Counted from the first letter of the stretch, positions 1 through 7,682 are shown. The stretch is 28,779 nt of DNA from CAYVTM01 sp964454645 (GCA_964454645.1 CAYVTM010000014.1:1-28779), one strand, 5' to 3'. Made by a program: numbers and translations. The notes: a model not told the origin generated them from the letters alone.

Positions 1-59
1 TCGAACCCCAAACCTTCTGATCCGTAGTCAGATGCTCTATCCAATTGAGCTACGAGTGC
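1..59 (-). tRNA. tRNA-Arg (ACG), 3' part cut off by the window edge
   Basis: Read on the minus strand, the gene starts with GCACTCG at position 59. It shows a D-arm (AGCTCAATTGGATAGAGC), an anticodon stem TCTGA/TCAGA closing the 7-nt loop CTACGGA, and the start of the T-loop (GGTTCGA) at the left edge. Loop positions 34-36 are ACG, so this is the arginine isoacceptor whose A34 is normally deaminated to inosine. The T-arm and acceptor 3' strand lie outside the window. Confidence 0.95.
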
Positions 60-72
60 TAATTTTTTATTT

Positions 73-101
73 CAAACCTCTTAAAGTCTTGCCTTATCAA
101 A
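73..101 (-). promoter_or_regulatory. Candidate promoter of tRNA-Arg
   Basis: On the minus strand there is TTTG (98-101), a 17-bp spacer, then GAGGTTTG (73-80). The second element keeps the TTTG of the Bacteroidota -7 consensus TAnnTTTG but lacks the leading TA. It lies 13 bp before the tRNA 5' end. The spacing fits the phylum's 17-23 bp range; the imperfect -7 box makes this tentative. Confidence 0.3.
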
Positions 102-128
102 AAACAAACCGATCTTATATCGAATAAA

Positions 129-158
129 CAGCCCCTTGAAATGCGTTCTAAGGGGCTG
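129..158 (-). terminator. Terminator of the rmlD-like/peroxiredoxin/floA operon
   Basis: Perfect 9-bp inverted repeat CAGCCCCTT/AAGGGGCTG with a 12-nt loop, about 65 bp past the floA stop. On the minus strand it is followed by TTTATT, a short U-tract. It separates the floA operon from the tRNA-Arg promoter region. Confidence 0.6.
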
Positions 159-223
159 CAAATATATAATCTCTGTTTGAATTTCACTAATTTTTTTTCA
201 ATTCTCCCGGAAGGGAAGCTTGC

Positions 224-1207
224 TTAACTTTTCGGTTTAGGCGTTCCGGGTTTTGAAATCGATTCGCGCATCTCGGTATCTGCTTTCACATTTTGCATAC
301 GGTAATAATCCATAATACCCATGTTTCCACTACGGAAAGCTTCCGCCATCGCTAAAGGGATCTGAGCTTCGGCTTCAATTACCTTTGCCCTTGCCTCTTG
401 TGCTTTGGATTTCATTTCCTGCTCACTGGCTACAGCCATCGCTCTGCGCTCTTCAGCGCGTGCATTCGCAACTTTCAAATCCGCTTCAGCCTGATCGGTT
501 TGTAATTTCGCTCCGATATTTTCCCCGATATCAATATCTGCAATATCAATGGACAAGATCTCGAATGCTGTTCCCGAATCCAAGCCTTTATCCAACACCA
601 CTTTCGAAATACGATCAGGATTTTCTAATACATGTTTATGGTCGGTTGAGGAACCAATGGTAGTAACAATCCCTTCTCCTACCCTTGCTAAAATAGTTTC
701 CTCGCCCGCACCTCCAACCAGCTGATTGATATTTGCCCGAACGGTAACTCTCGCTTTTGCGATCAGTTGAATCCCGTCTTTGGCAACAGCAGCAACCGGA
801 GGCGTATTAATTACACGCGGATTTACGGAAAGCTGTACGGCCTCAAATACATCTCTTCCCGCCAAATCAATAGCCGTAGCCAATTTAAAATTCAAAGGAA
901 TATTTGCTTTGTCCGCAGAGATTAATGCTTTGATAACATTATTTACATGCCCTCCGGCTAAGTAATGCGTTTCTATTTCATTTGAAGTGATTTTTAATCC
1001 CGCTTTGGTAGAGGTGATCATTGCATTTACAACCAGAGAGGGAGATACTTTACGCAAACGCATCAACACCAAACTCAATAAGCTGATACGTACGGAAGAT
1101 AACTGCGCCGTAAACCATAAATTGATCGGGAATAAATATAAAAACAAAAAGATGATGACGAAGGCACCAACTATAAACATGATTAAAATTCCGGTTTCCA
1201 TTTCCAT
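224..1207 (-). CDS. floA: Flotillin-like protein FloA
   Basis: FloA-family (UPF0365) SPFH-related membrane scaffold. In Bacillus, FloA forms membrane foci that organise signalling and secretion proteins and affect membrane fluidity; that role is assumed here from homology. The 327-residue protein has an N-terminal hydrophobic segment (about 6-28) that inserts in the membrane, a central SPFH-like domain (about 40-220), and a C-terminal Ala/Glu-rich coiled-coil region (about 235-285) ending in the conserved GNMGIMDYYRMQNVKAD segment typical of FloA. Length is normal for the family. The start is ATG at 1207, followed at once by a second in-frame ATG (MEMETG). It is the last gene of a three-gene minus-strand run, 34 bp after the peroxiredoxin. 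The NfeD-type partner that often accompanies floA is not beside it here. Confidence 0.93.
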   Translation of the reverse strand: MEMETGILIMFIVGAFVIIFLFLYLFPINLWFTAQLSSVRISLLSLVLMRLRKVSPSLVVNAMITSTKAGLKITSNEIETHYLAGGHVNNVIKALISADKANIPLNFKLATAIDLAGRDVFEAVQLSVNPRVINTPPVAAVAKDGIQLIAKARVTVRANINQLVGGAGEETILARVGEGIVTTIGSSTDHKHVLENPDRISKVVLDKGLDSGTAFEILSIDIADIDIGENIGAKLQTDQAEADLKVANARAEERRAMAVASEQEMKSKAQEARAKVIEAEAQIPLAMAEAFRSGNMGIMDYYRMQNVKADTEMRESISKPGTPKPKS

Positions 1208-1241
1208 TACACTAATTAAGGATTAATATTTATTTGATTGT

Positions 1242-1712
1242 TTATTTTAACTGAGCAACTGTCTCTTTGATAGCATCGAAGTTTGGCAACCCCCCCGCAG
1301 ATTCAAGCACCTCGGCGTAACATATCTTCCCTTCTTTATCCAATACATACACCGAACGCTTAGCAACTCCTTTCATATTCATAATCCAATCTTCATACAA
1401 TGCATCGTACATACGAGATACTTCTTTATTGAAATCGGATAATAAATTGAAATTATATTTCTGTTCTTCTTTAAATTTTCCCAGTGTAAAAACCGAATCT
1501 ACCGAAATACCTAATACTACGGCATCCAGCCCGGTATAATAATTCAAATTATCGCGCATTTCGCATAATTGCATGGTACAATTTCCGGTAAATGCCTGAG
1601 GAAAAAAATTGATGATAACATTTTTTCCTTTAAAATCACTTAATGAAATTTCTTTTTTTTCGGTATTGAACAGCGTAAAGTTCGGCGCTGCTTGTCCTAA
1701 GGGTAATGCCAT
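1242..1712 (-). CDS. Peroxiredoxin, PrxQ/BCP-like (AhpC/TSA family)
   Basis: Thiol peroxidase that reduces hydrogen peroxide or organic hydroperoxides, probably in the cytoplasm because no signal peptide is present. The 156 residues have the thioredoxin-fold peroxiredoxin pattern, with the active site FFPQAFTGNCT around the peroxidatic Cys45. A second cysteine follows five residues later (Cys50 in CTMQLCEMRD), the arrangement of the resolving cysteine in the BCP/PrxQ subfamily. AhpE-like one-Cys enzymes have a similar FFPxAFT signature, so the subfamily call is less certain than the family call. It lies 24 bp after the rmlD-like gene and 34 bp before floA, so the three are probably co-transcribed. 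No function ties the three together beyond the envelope and stress. Confidence 0.88.
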   Translation of the reverse strand: MALPLGQAAPNFTLFNTEKKEISLSDFKGKNVIINFFPQAFTGNCTMQLCEMRDNLNYYTGLDAVVLGISVDSVFTLGKFKEEQKYNFNLLSDFNKEVSRMYDALYEDWIMNMKGVAKRSVYVLDKEGKICYAEVLESAGGLPNFDAIKETVAQLK

Positions 1713-1736
1713 ATCTATGTATTATTTTTCGTGAAG

Positions 1737-2642
1737 TTAAACATTTTTATTTAATTGCTCGGATACCAGTTTCAAGCCTTCTTCGAAGCTATGCGGCTGA
1801 TAATCCAGTTCCCGATATGCCTTATCCAGCACAAAACCTGTACGTGGCGGACGTTTTGCAGCCTGGTTTAAGGAAGAAGATGAGATGGTTTGAATGCGCG
1901 ACTTATCCAAAGCGAAGAAATCGGCAATACGTTCGACCATTCCCAACACACTCATAAAATCCTTTCCCGATACATGATAAACTCCCTGTGCTTTCTTTTC
2001 CGCTGCCGAAAGGCAAGCTGCTGCCAGGTCTTCTGCCAGTGTAGGCATACGATACTGGTCATTTACTACTTTTATCTCCTCTCCCTTCTCCAGTGCCGAC
2101 TTTGCCCAAAGCACAATATTCGAGCGGCTCATTTCCGCGGCAACACCGTATACAATAATGGTACGCAAAATTGCAAAGGAACATTTGCTCTTCATTAATA
2201 ACTCTTCTGCCTGCCATTTACTTTGTCCATAAAAACTCAGCGGATTAGGTTCATCTTCTTCACGATAAGGCCCCGCCATTCCGTCGAAAATAAAATCGGT
2301 AGAAAGGTGTACAATATGAATCTTATTTTTTTCGGCAATTTCTATCAAATGAGCTACAGCATCTACATTCAATGAGATACAAGCCTCCCGGTCCGTCTCG
2401 CATTGATCGACATTTGTCATCGCTGCTGTATGGATAATAACATCCGGATTATGTTTCGCAATGCTTACAGCTAATTTCTCTTGATTGGTTATGTCCAGGC
2501 TTTCGTACACATAGCCTTCTTTAAGAGGGTGACGATTGGTTCCTTTTGATGTAGCAATAAGCTGATGAGAGGTCTGTTGCGTAATCCTGTCAATTAATTT
2601 CTGCCCCAACAAACCATTACTTCCGGTTATAAAAATTTTCAT
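1737..2642 (-). CDS. RmlD-like NAD(P)-dependent sugar-nucleotide reductase (extended SDR)
   Basis: Member of the dTDP-4-dehydrorhamnose reductase (RmlD) substrate-binding family, an extended short-chain dehydrogenase. Features seen are the glycine-rich nucleotide loop GSNGLLG (residues 7-13), a HTAAMTNVD segment (71-79), the catalytic Thr115 in HLSTDFIFDG, and the YxxxK pair Tyr138/Lys142 in YGQSK. Length (301) is normal. The true RmlD reaction reduces dTDP-4-keto-rhamnose, but no rmlA, rmlB or rmlC genes are nearby and many Bacteroidota carry stand-alone relatives, so the substrate is unknown. It is first in an apparent operon with the peroxiredoxin and floA, and diverges from mdh across 178 bp. 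Confidence 0.85.
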   Translation of the reverse strand: MKIFITGSNGLLGQKLIDRITQQTSHQLIATSKGTNRHPLKEGYVYESLDITNQEKLAVSIAKHNPDVIIHTAAMTNVDQCETDREACISLNVDAVAHLIEIAEKNKIHIVHLSTDFIFDGMAGPYREEDEPNPLSFYGQSKWQAEELLMKSKCSFAILRTIIVYGVAAEMSRSNIVLWAKSALEKGEEIKVVNDQYRMPTLAEDLAAACLSAAEKKAQGVYHVSGKDFMSVLGMVERIADFFALDKSRIQTISSSSLNQAAKRPPRTGFVLDKAYRELDYQPHSFEEGLKLVSEQLNKNV

Positions 2643-2776
2643 TTGGTATAATCTAAATGCGCTGTTTTAACCTTCGTCATAAACCCTAAACAAGTATGTA
2701 CTCAGGATTGCGAATATTGTGATTAAATATTTAATAAAAAAACCTATTTTTACTTTCTGTTCGGCTAATATCTTTC

Positions 2777-2784
2777 TATATTCG
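2777..2784 (+). promoter_or_regulatory. Candidate -7 box of mdh
   Basis: TATATTCG, one mismatch from TAnnTTTG, 36 bp before the mdh ATG. No convincing -33 TTG element is seen at the expected distance, so this is a weak call. The rest of the 178-bp rmlD-like/mdh divergent region (2643-2820) is AT-rich and holds no gene I can see. Confidence 0.35.
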
Positions 2785-2820
2785 CCAATCATTCAAGCAT
2801 TAATTTAGTACAATTTTATT

Positions 2821-3759
2821 ATGAAAATAACAGTAGTTGGAGCAGGTGCCGTTGGTGCTACCTGTGCAGACAATATTGCCAGAAAAGAGTTGGCAGAAGA
2901 ATTAGTTTTAGTAGATATTAAAGAAGGTTTTGCTGAAGGCAAGGCGATGGATATGATGCAAACCGCGGCATTATTGGGTTTCGACACCAAAATTACCGGA
3001 AGCACAAACGATTACAGCAAAACCGCCGGAACACATGTGGCCGTAATTACTTCGGGTATTCCCCGCAAACCCGGAATGACCCGTGAAGAACTGATCGGTA
3101 TCAATGCCGGTATTGTAAAAGGAGTTACCGAAAATATCCTGAAATATTCTCCGGACGCTATTATTGTTGTCATTTCAAACCCAATGGATACAATGACTTA
3201 CCTTGCTTTAAAAGCAAGCAGATTACCGAAACATCGTATCATTGGAATGGGTGGAATATTAGACAGCGCCCGCTTCAAATATTATTTAAGTCAGGCATTA
3301 AATTGCTCTTCGAACGATTTACATGGTGTGGTTGTAGGCGGACATGGAGATACAACGATGATTCCATTAACCCGCTTAGCAACTTTAAACGGTTTCCCGG
3401 TTTCAAATTTATTAACGGAGGATGTCCTTCAGAAAGTTGCTGCCGACACAATGATAGGCGGAGCAACCCTTACAGGCCTTTTAGGAACTTCGGCATGGTA
3501 TGCGCCGGGAGCTGCAGGAGCTGCATTGGTGGAAAGCATTGTTCGCGATGAGAAACGTGTGTACCCTTGCTGTGTATCGCTTGAAGGTGAATACGGACAA
3601 TCGGATATTTGCATGGGTGTTCCTGTAGTGATTGGAAAAAACGGATGGGAAAAAATTGTCGATTATAAACTTAACAGCGAAGAACAGGCAGCATTCAACA
3701 AAAGTGCCGATGCTGTACGTACGATGAATACAGTTTTAAAAGATATGAATTTAGTATAA
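2821..3759 (+). CDS. mdh: Malate dehydrogenase
   Basis: Oxidises malate to oxaloacetate with NAD in the TCA cycle. The 312 residues fit the LDH-like MDH group. The Rossmann loop GAGAVG spans residues 7-12, and Asp32 (VDIKEG) points to NAD rather than NADP. Substrate-binding arginines are Arg82 and Arg88 in the mobile loop (IPRKPGMTREE) and Arg151 (LDSARF). The proton-relay His175 sits in VVGGHGDT. Arg at the loop position is diagnostic for malate rather than lactate specificity. The start ATG follows an AT-rich leader. A strong terminator lies directly downstream, so mdh is probably monocistronic. Confidence 0.97.
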   Translation: MKITVVGAGAVGATCADNIARKELAEELVLVDIKEGFAEGKAMDMMQTAALLGFDTKITGSTNDYSKTAGTHVAVITSGIPRKPGMTREELIGINAGIVKGVTENILKYSPDAIIVVISNPMDTMTYLALKASRLPKHRIIGMGGILDSARFKYYLSQALNCSSNDLHGVVVGGHGDTTMIPLTRLATLNGFPVSNLLTEDVLQKVAADTMIGGATLTGLLGTSAWYAPGAAGAALVESIVRDEKRVYPCCVSLEGEYGQSDICMGVPVVIGKNGWEKIVDYKLNSEEQAAFNKSADAVRTMNTVLKDMNLV

Positions 3760-3776
3760 TTCGAAAAATTCATCCT

Positions 3777-3810
3777 AAAGAAAGTCCTGTATGATTCCAG
3801 GACTTTCTTT
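3777..3810 (+). terminator. Terminator of mdh
   Basis: Perfect 13-bp stem AAAGAAAGTCCTG/CAGGACTTTCTTT with an 8-nt loop, followed by ATTTTC, starting 18 bp past the mdh stop. The T-rich 3' arm supplies the U-tract. It ends 12 bp before the next start codon. Confidence 0.85.
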
Positions 3811-3821
3811 ATTTTCACCCA

Positions 3822-4256
3822 ATGAATAAAAGACAACGAGCTATTCCTTTTCGGCTGATTGATTTAAATTCGGAAGGATATCACCTGCTTGTAGAAGCTG
3901 AAGTAAATACTGAAAAAATCCATCTACTCGCTGATACCGGAGCATCTAAAACTGCTTTCGATATAAATTATTTCTCAAAGCGTATCGCCAACGATGCCAT
4001 CCAAAACGCCGAGCAGGTTTCAACCGGTTTAGGCACAAATACGATGGAGAGTTACGAAACGAATTTTGAGCATTTTCAAATCGGGGAACTAATCTTAACG
4101 GATTATCGTGCAGCGCTCCTGGATTTAAGTCATGTGAATTTCGTTTATGAAAAACTAAATTTATCAAATATCCAGGGAGTATTAGGTAATGATATTTTAG
4201 TAAAATACAATGCGCTGATTGATTATAAGCACAAACAAATTTGGCTGGATTATTGA
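3822..4256 (+). CDS. Retropepsin-like aspartic protease, small single-domain
   Basis: Clan AA aspartic protease-like protein of 144 residues. The catalytic motif is ADTGAS with Asp38, preceded by the usual hydrophobic beta-strand (KIHLLADTGAS). Near the C-terminus is the family's second landmark, a hydrophobic-hydrophobic-Gly pattern, GVLGNDIL, followed by ALIDYKHKQIWL. One such domain has a single catalytic Asp, so an active enzyme would have to be a dimer. No signal peptide or membrane segment is seen, which suggests a cytoplasmic protein. Substrate and role are unknown. It starts only 12 bp after the mdh terminator and converges on gyrB. I see no clear promoter, so it may depend on read-through from mdh. 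Confidence 0.78.
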   Translation: MNKRQRAIPFRLIDLNSEGYHLLVEAEVNTEKIHLLADTGASKTAFDINYFSKRIANDAIQNAEQVSTGLGTNTMESYETNFEHFQIGELILTDYRAALLDLSHVNFVYEKLNLSNIQGVLGNDILVKYNALIDYKHKQIWLDY

Positions 4257-4296
4257 ATAATTCTGTACAGAGAAAAAAGTTTAAATTATTTCTAAC

Positions 4297-4331
4297 AAGA
4301 AAGGCTTCACAAAATTTGCAAAGCCTTTCTT
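4297..4331. terminator. Bidirectional terminator between the retropepsin-like gene and gyrB
   Basis: Perfect 11-bp inverted repeat AAGAAAGGCTT/AAGCCTTTCTT with a 13-nt loop. The arms give T-rich 3' ends on both strands (CTTTCTTATCTT on plus, CTTTCTTGTTAG on minus), so it can serve both convergent genes. It lies 40 bp past the protease stop and 20 bp past the gyrB stop. Confidence 0.8.
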
Positions 4332-4351
4332 ATCTTAAATCGTTTTATCAG

Positions 4352-6310
4352 TTAAACATCGATTCTTGCATACTTTGCATTCTTCTCGATAAACTCTCTG
4401 CGGGGAGCAACTTCATCACCCATCAGCATGGAAAAGATGTGGTCGCTTTCGGCAGCATTCTCGATGGTTACCTGACGCAGGGTACGTGTTTCCGGATTCA
4501 TGGTAGTGTCCCAAAGCTGCTCTGCATTCATCTCTCCCAAACCTTTATAACGTTGAATATTTACGCTATCTTCTTTCCCTGCCCCTTTAAAACGTTGAAC
4601 CAACGCATCGCGTTGATCATCATCCCAGGCATAAGCCTGCTCTTTCCCTTTTTTCACTAAATACAAAGGGGGTGTAGCAATATAAATATATCCTTTTTCG
4701 ATTAATTCTTTCATATACCGGAAGAAGAAAGTCAGAATCAGCGTTGTGATATGTGATCCGTCCACATCGGCATCCGTCATGATGATAATTTTATGATAGC
4801 GTAATTTATCAATATTCAGAGCTTTATTATCCTCCTGAGTACCGATACTTACACCCATAGCGGTGAAAATATTCTTTATCTCATCGTTTTCATAAATCTT
4901 ATGCTCCATGGCTTTCTCGACATTCAGAATTTTACCTTTCAAAGGTAAGATCGCCTGAAAAGCACGATTACGGCCTTGTTTCGCAGTACCACCCGCAGAA
5001 TCCCCTTCGACTAAATATAATTCGCAAATGGCAGGATCGCTTTCCGAGCAATCGGCAAGCTTACCGGGTAAGCCGGTTCCTGTTAACACATTTTTACGTT
5101 GTACCAGCTCCCTTGCTTTACGTGCCGCATGACGTGCTGTTGCGGCAAGGATTACTTTTTGAACAATCTGCTTAGCTTCTTTAGGGTTTTCTTCCAGGTA
5201 AATATTTAAGATCTCTCCTACGGCCTGATCTACGGCACCCGTCACTTCATTATTTCCTAATTTAGTTTTGGTCTGCCCCTCGAACTGCGGTTCCTGCACT
5301 TTTACCGAAATTACCGCTGTAAGCCCTTCGCGAAAATCGTCTCCGGTAATTTCCATTTTAAGGTTTTTCAACATACCCGACTTTTCGGCATAAGCTTTTA
5401 ATGTACGGGTTAAGCCTCTTCGAAAACCGGCAACATGCGTTCCACCCTCAATGGTATTAATATTATTCACATAAGAATGCACGTTTTCGCTATACGTATT
5501 ATTATACTGCATGGCTAATTCAACCGGGATACCGCCTTTATTTCCTTCTACATAAATCGGTTCGGGAATTAAAGCCTCACGGGTACCATCCAGGTACTTT
5601 ACAAATTCTCTAAGTCCGCCTTCCGAGTAAAATTCTTCTTTCACGAACTCGCCATTTTCCTGTACTTCGCGCTCGTCGGTAAGGGTTAAACGAATTCCTT
5701 TATTCAGATATGCCAATTCGCGTAAGCGGGTGGCTAATGTTTCAAACTTAAACTCTACGGTTTGCGTAAAAATTTCGGAATCGGGATGAAAAGTAATAAT
5801 AGTTCCGCGAGACCCGGTTTCACCAATCTCTTTTACAGGATAAAGGGGTTTCCCCTGAGAGTATTCCTGCATATACATTTTCCCCTCACGATGAACTTCT
5901 GCTTTTAGGGCTATAGAAAGCGCATTCACACAACTAACCCCTACTCCGTGCAAACCTCCGGATACTTTATAGGTATCCTTATCAAATTTACCTCCGGCAT
6001 GTAAAACCGTCATCACGACCTCTAAAGCGGATCTTTTCTCTTTCGGATGAATCTCCGTCGGAATACCTCTTCCATTATCTTTTACCCGTACTCCATTGTC
6101 ACTCAATATACTTACATCTATATCGGTACAATATCCTGCCAAAGCCTCATCGATTGAGTTATCCACCACCTCATATACTAAATGATGTAATCCTTTGACT
6201 CCGGTATCCCCGATGTACATGGCCGGTCTTTTTCTTACCGCTTCTAAACCCTCTAATACCTGAATATTATCGGCTGAATAGTTCGATTTCACTTCTTTTA
6301 CTTCTGACAT
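4352..6310 (-). CDS. gyrB: DNA gyrase subunit B
   Basis: ATPase subunit of DNA gyrase, which introduces negative supercoils as a GyrA2GyrB2 complex. From the chosen start it has 652 residues, the short form that lacks the large C-terminal insert of E. coli GyrB. GHKL ATPase motifs are present: VDNSIDEA, DNGRGIP and GGLHGVGVS. The TOPRIM domain carries EGDSAGG and DADVDGSHI. The C-terminus QRYKGLGEMN ... MGDEVAPRREFIEKN is GyrB-like, which argues against ParE. An upstream in-frame ATG at 6343 would add 11 residues but would place the coding region over the -7 box. MSEVKEVK at 6310 is preceded by AAAAAAGGATTT, a modest Shine-Dalgarno, and is preferred. It diverges from slyD. Confidence 0.96.
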   Translation of the reverse strand: MSEVKEVKSNYSADNIQVLEGLEAVRKRPAMYIGDTGVKGLHHLVYEVVDNSIDEALAGYCTDIDVSILSDNGVRVKDNGRGIPTEIHPKEKRSALEVVMTVLHAGGKFDKDTYKVSGGLHGVGVSCVNALSIALKAEVHREGKMYMQEYSQGKPLYPVKEIGETGSRGTIITFHPDSEIFTQTVEFKFETLATRLRELAYLNKGIRLTLTDEREVQENGEFVKEEFYSEGGLREFVKYLDGTREALIPEPIYVEGNKGGIPVELAMQYNNTYSENVHSYVNNINTIEGGTHVAGFRRGLTRTLKAYAEKSGMLKNLKMEITGDDFREGLTAVISVKVQEPQFEGQTKTKLGNNEVTGAVDQAVGEILNIYLEENPKEAKQIVQKVILAATARHAARKARELVQRKNVLTGTGLPGKLADCSESDPAICELYLVEGDSAGGTAKQGRNRAFQAILPLKGKILNVEKAMEHKIYENDEIKNIFTAMGVSIGTQEDNKALNIDKLRYHKIIIMTDADVDGSHITTLILTFFFRYMKELIEKGYIYIATPPLYLVKKGKEQAYAWDDDQRDALVQRFKGAGKEDSVNIQRYKGLGEMNAEQLWDTTMNPETRTLRQVTIENAAESDHIFSMLMGDEVAPRREFIEKNAKYARIDV

Positions 6311-6331
6311 AAATCCTTTTTTGAATAGCCT

Positions 6332-6339
6332 CAAATATA
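6332..6339 (-). promoter_or_regulatory. -7 promoter element of gyrB
   Basis: TATATTTG on the minus strand is an exact match to the Bacteroidota -7 consensus TAnnTTTG, 21 bp before the gyrB ATG at 6310. No clear -33 TTG is seen 17-23 bp upstream. It implies a leader shorter than 20 nt. Confidence 0.55.
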
Positions 6340-6416
6340 CCAAAAATATCGCAGATTGACGCTATATCCTACCAGACAAAACCGTATTTTTTTCAACATT
6401 CTGTGAACTATTTTTA

Positions 6417-6424
6417 TACCTTTG
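6417..6424 (+). promoter_or_regulatory. -7 promoter element of slyD
   Basis: TACCTTTG is an exact TAnnTTTG match, 17 bp before the slyD ATG. The same octamer precedes the porin gene at 17233-17240. No clear -33 element is visible. With the gyrB box it makes this a compact divergent promoter region. Confidence 0.55.
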
Positions 6425-6441
6425 AGGCATAATAATTTTAT

Positions 6442-6954
6442 ATGAAAATATCGAGCAACAAAGTAGTGTCATTGACCTACGAACTAAAAATTGAAGATCA
6501 AGGAGAAATGTTATTGGTAGAAAGCGTAAGCCAGGAGCAACCTTTTGTTTATTTACACGGTTTAGGAGGCTTACCGCAACTTTTCGAATCGAATTTAGAC
6601 AATCTGTCCGTTGGAGACTCATTCAGCTTTATATTGAAAGCAGAGGATAGCGGATATGGCGATATCGACGAAAGCGCTGTTGTTGACCTTCCTAAAAATG
6701 TCTTTATCATTGATGATAAATTCGATGATGAAATGATTCGCGTGGGAGCTTTTGTTCCTATGAGCGATACAGAAGGCAATAAAATGCAGGGACTTGTACT
6801 GGAAATCAATGAAGACTTTGTAAAAATGGACTTCAACCACCCTTTAGCCGGAAAAGATTTACATTTCAACGGTAGTATATTTGCTATTCGTGAGGCAAGC
6901 ACCGAAGAACTTGACCACGGGCATGTTCATGGTGAGGGCGGGCACCACCATTAA
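6442..6954 (+). CDS. slyD: FKBP-type peptidyl-prolyl cis-trans isomerase, SlyD-like
   Basis: Prolyl isomerase and folding helper of the cytoplasm; SlyD also binds nickel and other metals. The 170 residues show the SlyD order: a first FKBP strand set (VVSLTYELK, about 8-16), the conserved YLHGLGGLPQLFE stretch (about 37-49) before the FKBP active region, an inserted-flap (IF) chaperone domain (about 75-125, starting GYGDIDESAVVDLP), and the returning FKBP strands (HPLAGKDLHF). The last residues are a short histidine-rich tail, DHGHVHGEGGHHH, with seven histidines and no cysteines, a plausible metal-binding site. It is transcribed alone, between its own -7 box and a strong terminator. Confidence 0.92.
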   Translation: MKISSNKVVSLTYELKIEDQGEMLLVESVSQEQPFVYLHGLGGLPQLFESNLDNLSVGDSFSFILKAEDSGYGDIDESAVVDLPKNVFIIDDKFDDEMIRVGAFVPMSDTEGNKMQGLVLEINEDFVKMDFNHPLAGKDLHFNGSIFAIREASTEELDHGHVHGEGGHHH

Positions 6955-6959
6955 TCCAT

Positions 6960-6993
6960 AAAAAATGACCGGTTGATTTGCCGGTCATTTTTT
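6960..6993 (+). terminator. Terminator of slyD
   Basis: Perfect 13-bp stem AAAAAATGACCGG/CCGGTCATTTTTT with loop TTGATTTG, 5 bp past the slyD stop. The 3' arm ends in an eight-T run. The A-rich 5' arm means it could also work on the minus strand. Confidence 0.9.
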
Positions 6994-7056
6994 TTATCTT
7001 TATTTTTCAGATTATATTTTTATTCCGGATACAATTCCCTTATTTATTTTCTAAAT

Positions 7057-7656
7057 ATGAAAAATATCAACACCCTTTTCAATATCCTGTTAATAATTGC
7101 TGTAACTGTTTTGTATTATCTGCACTTCAATCAAGGGGGACAAGCTGTAAACACTCCTGATAATTTTACAACTACAGAAATTGCAGAAGTTCCGCTTACT
7201 GTTTATGTAAATGGCGATACCTTATTAAACAATTACGAATACTTTAAAGAGATAAAAAAAACCTTCGAAGCAAAAACGAAAAAAACAGAGAATGATTTGA
7301 TTGCCCGCCAAAATTCTTTGCAAAAAGAGTTTATGACTTATCAGCAAACAGGTGCAAGCATGAGTCAGGAGCAACGCATGAAAACGGAAGAAAGCCTGAT
7401 GCAAAAAGAACAATCCTTTAGAGAATATTCCGAAAGTGTAGCGATAAAACTTCAGGAAGAAGAGTTAAAACTAAATGAAGAGCTTTATGATAAAGTCTCG
7501 GATTTCCTGAAAGACTTTTCGAAAGATAAAAACTATAAAATTATATTAAACTATACCAAAGGTACCGGAATACTATTTGCAAACGACAGTTTAGACATTA
7601 CCAAGGAGGTACTGGAAGGCCTGAACAAAGAGCATGCAGCGAAAAAGAAAAAATAG
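7057..7656 (+). CDS. OmpH/Skp-like protein with an N-terminal membrane anchor
   Basis: Skp (OmpH) family periplasmic chaperone-like protein of 199 residues. Skp relatives hold unfolded outer-membrane proteins in the periplasm. The N-terminus MKNINTLF plus a hydrophobic stretch (about 8-22, NILLIIAVTVLYYLHF) has no clear signal-peptidase site afterwards, so it looks like an anchor. Residues about 45-60 (VPLTVYVNGDTLLNNYEYF) match the first strand and helix start of the Skp body. A long charged coiled-coil region (about 60-155) and a C-terminal Skp-like segment (YKIILNYTKGTGILFANDSLDITKEVLEGLN) follow. It ends in a lysine-rich tail. A longer reading from 6973 was rejected because it would begin inside the slyD terminator. 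It is followed by the deaminase gene after 26 bp. Confidence 0.83.
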   Translation: MKNINTLFNILLIIAVTVLYYLHFNQGGQAVNTPDNFTTTEIAEVPLTVYVNGDTLLNNYEYFKEIKKTFEAKTKKTENDLIARQNSLQKEFMTYQQTGASMSQEQRMKTEESLMQKEQSFREYSESVAIKLQEEELKLNEELYDKVSDFLKDFSKDKNYKIILNYTKGTGILFANDSLDITKEVLEGLNKEHAAKKKK

Positions 7657-7682
7657 TCAGTCGGGTAATTTAAGAATACGTT

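Noticed and set aside
196..220. Short inverted repeat TTCTCCC/GGGAAG just after floA as a terminator
   Set aside because: The stem is only about 5 bp and is followed on the minus strand by A residues, not T. The hairpin at 129-158 is the better terminator.
6973..7056. N-terminal extension of the OmpH-like protein to an ATT start at 6973
   Set aside because: It begins inside the slyD terminator hairpin and would place 28 aromatic-rich residues before a normal signal-anchor. ATG at 7057 is the sensible start.
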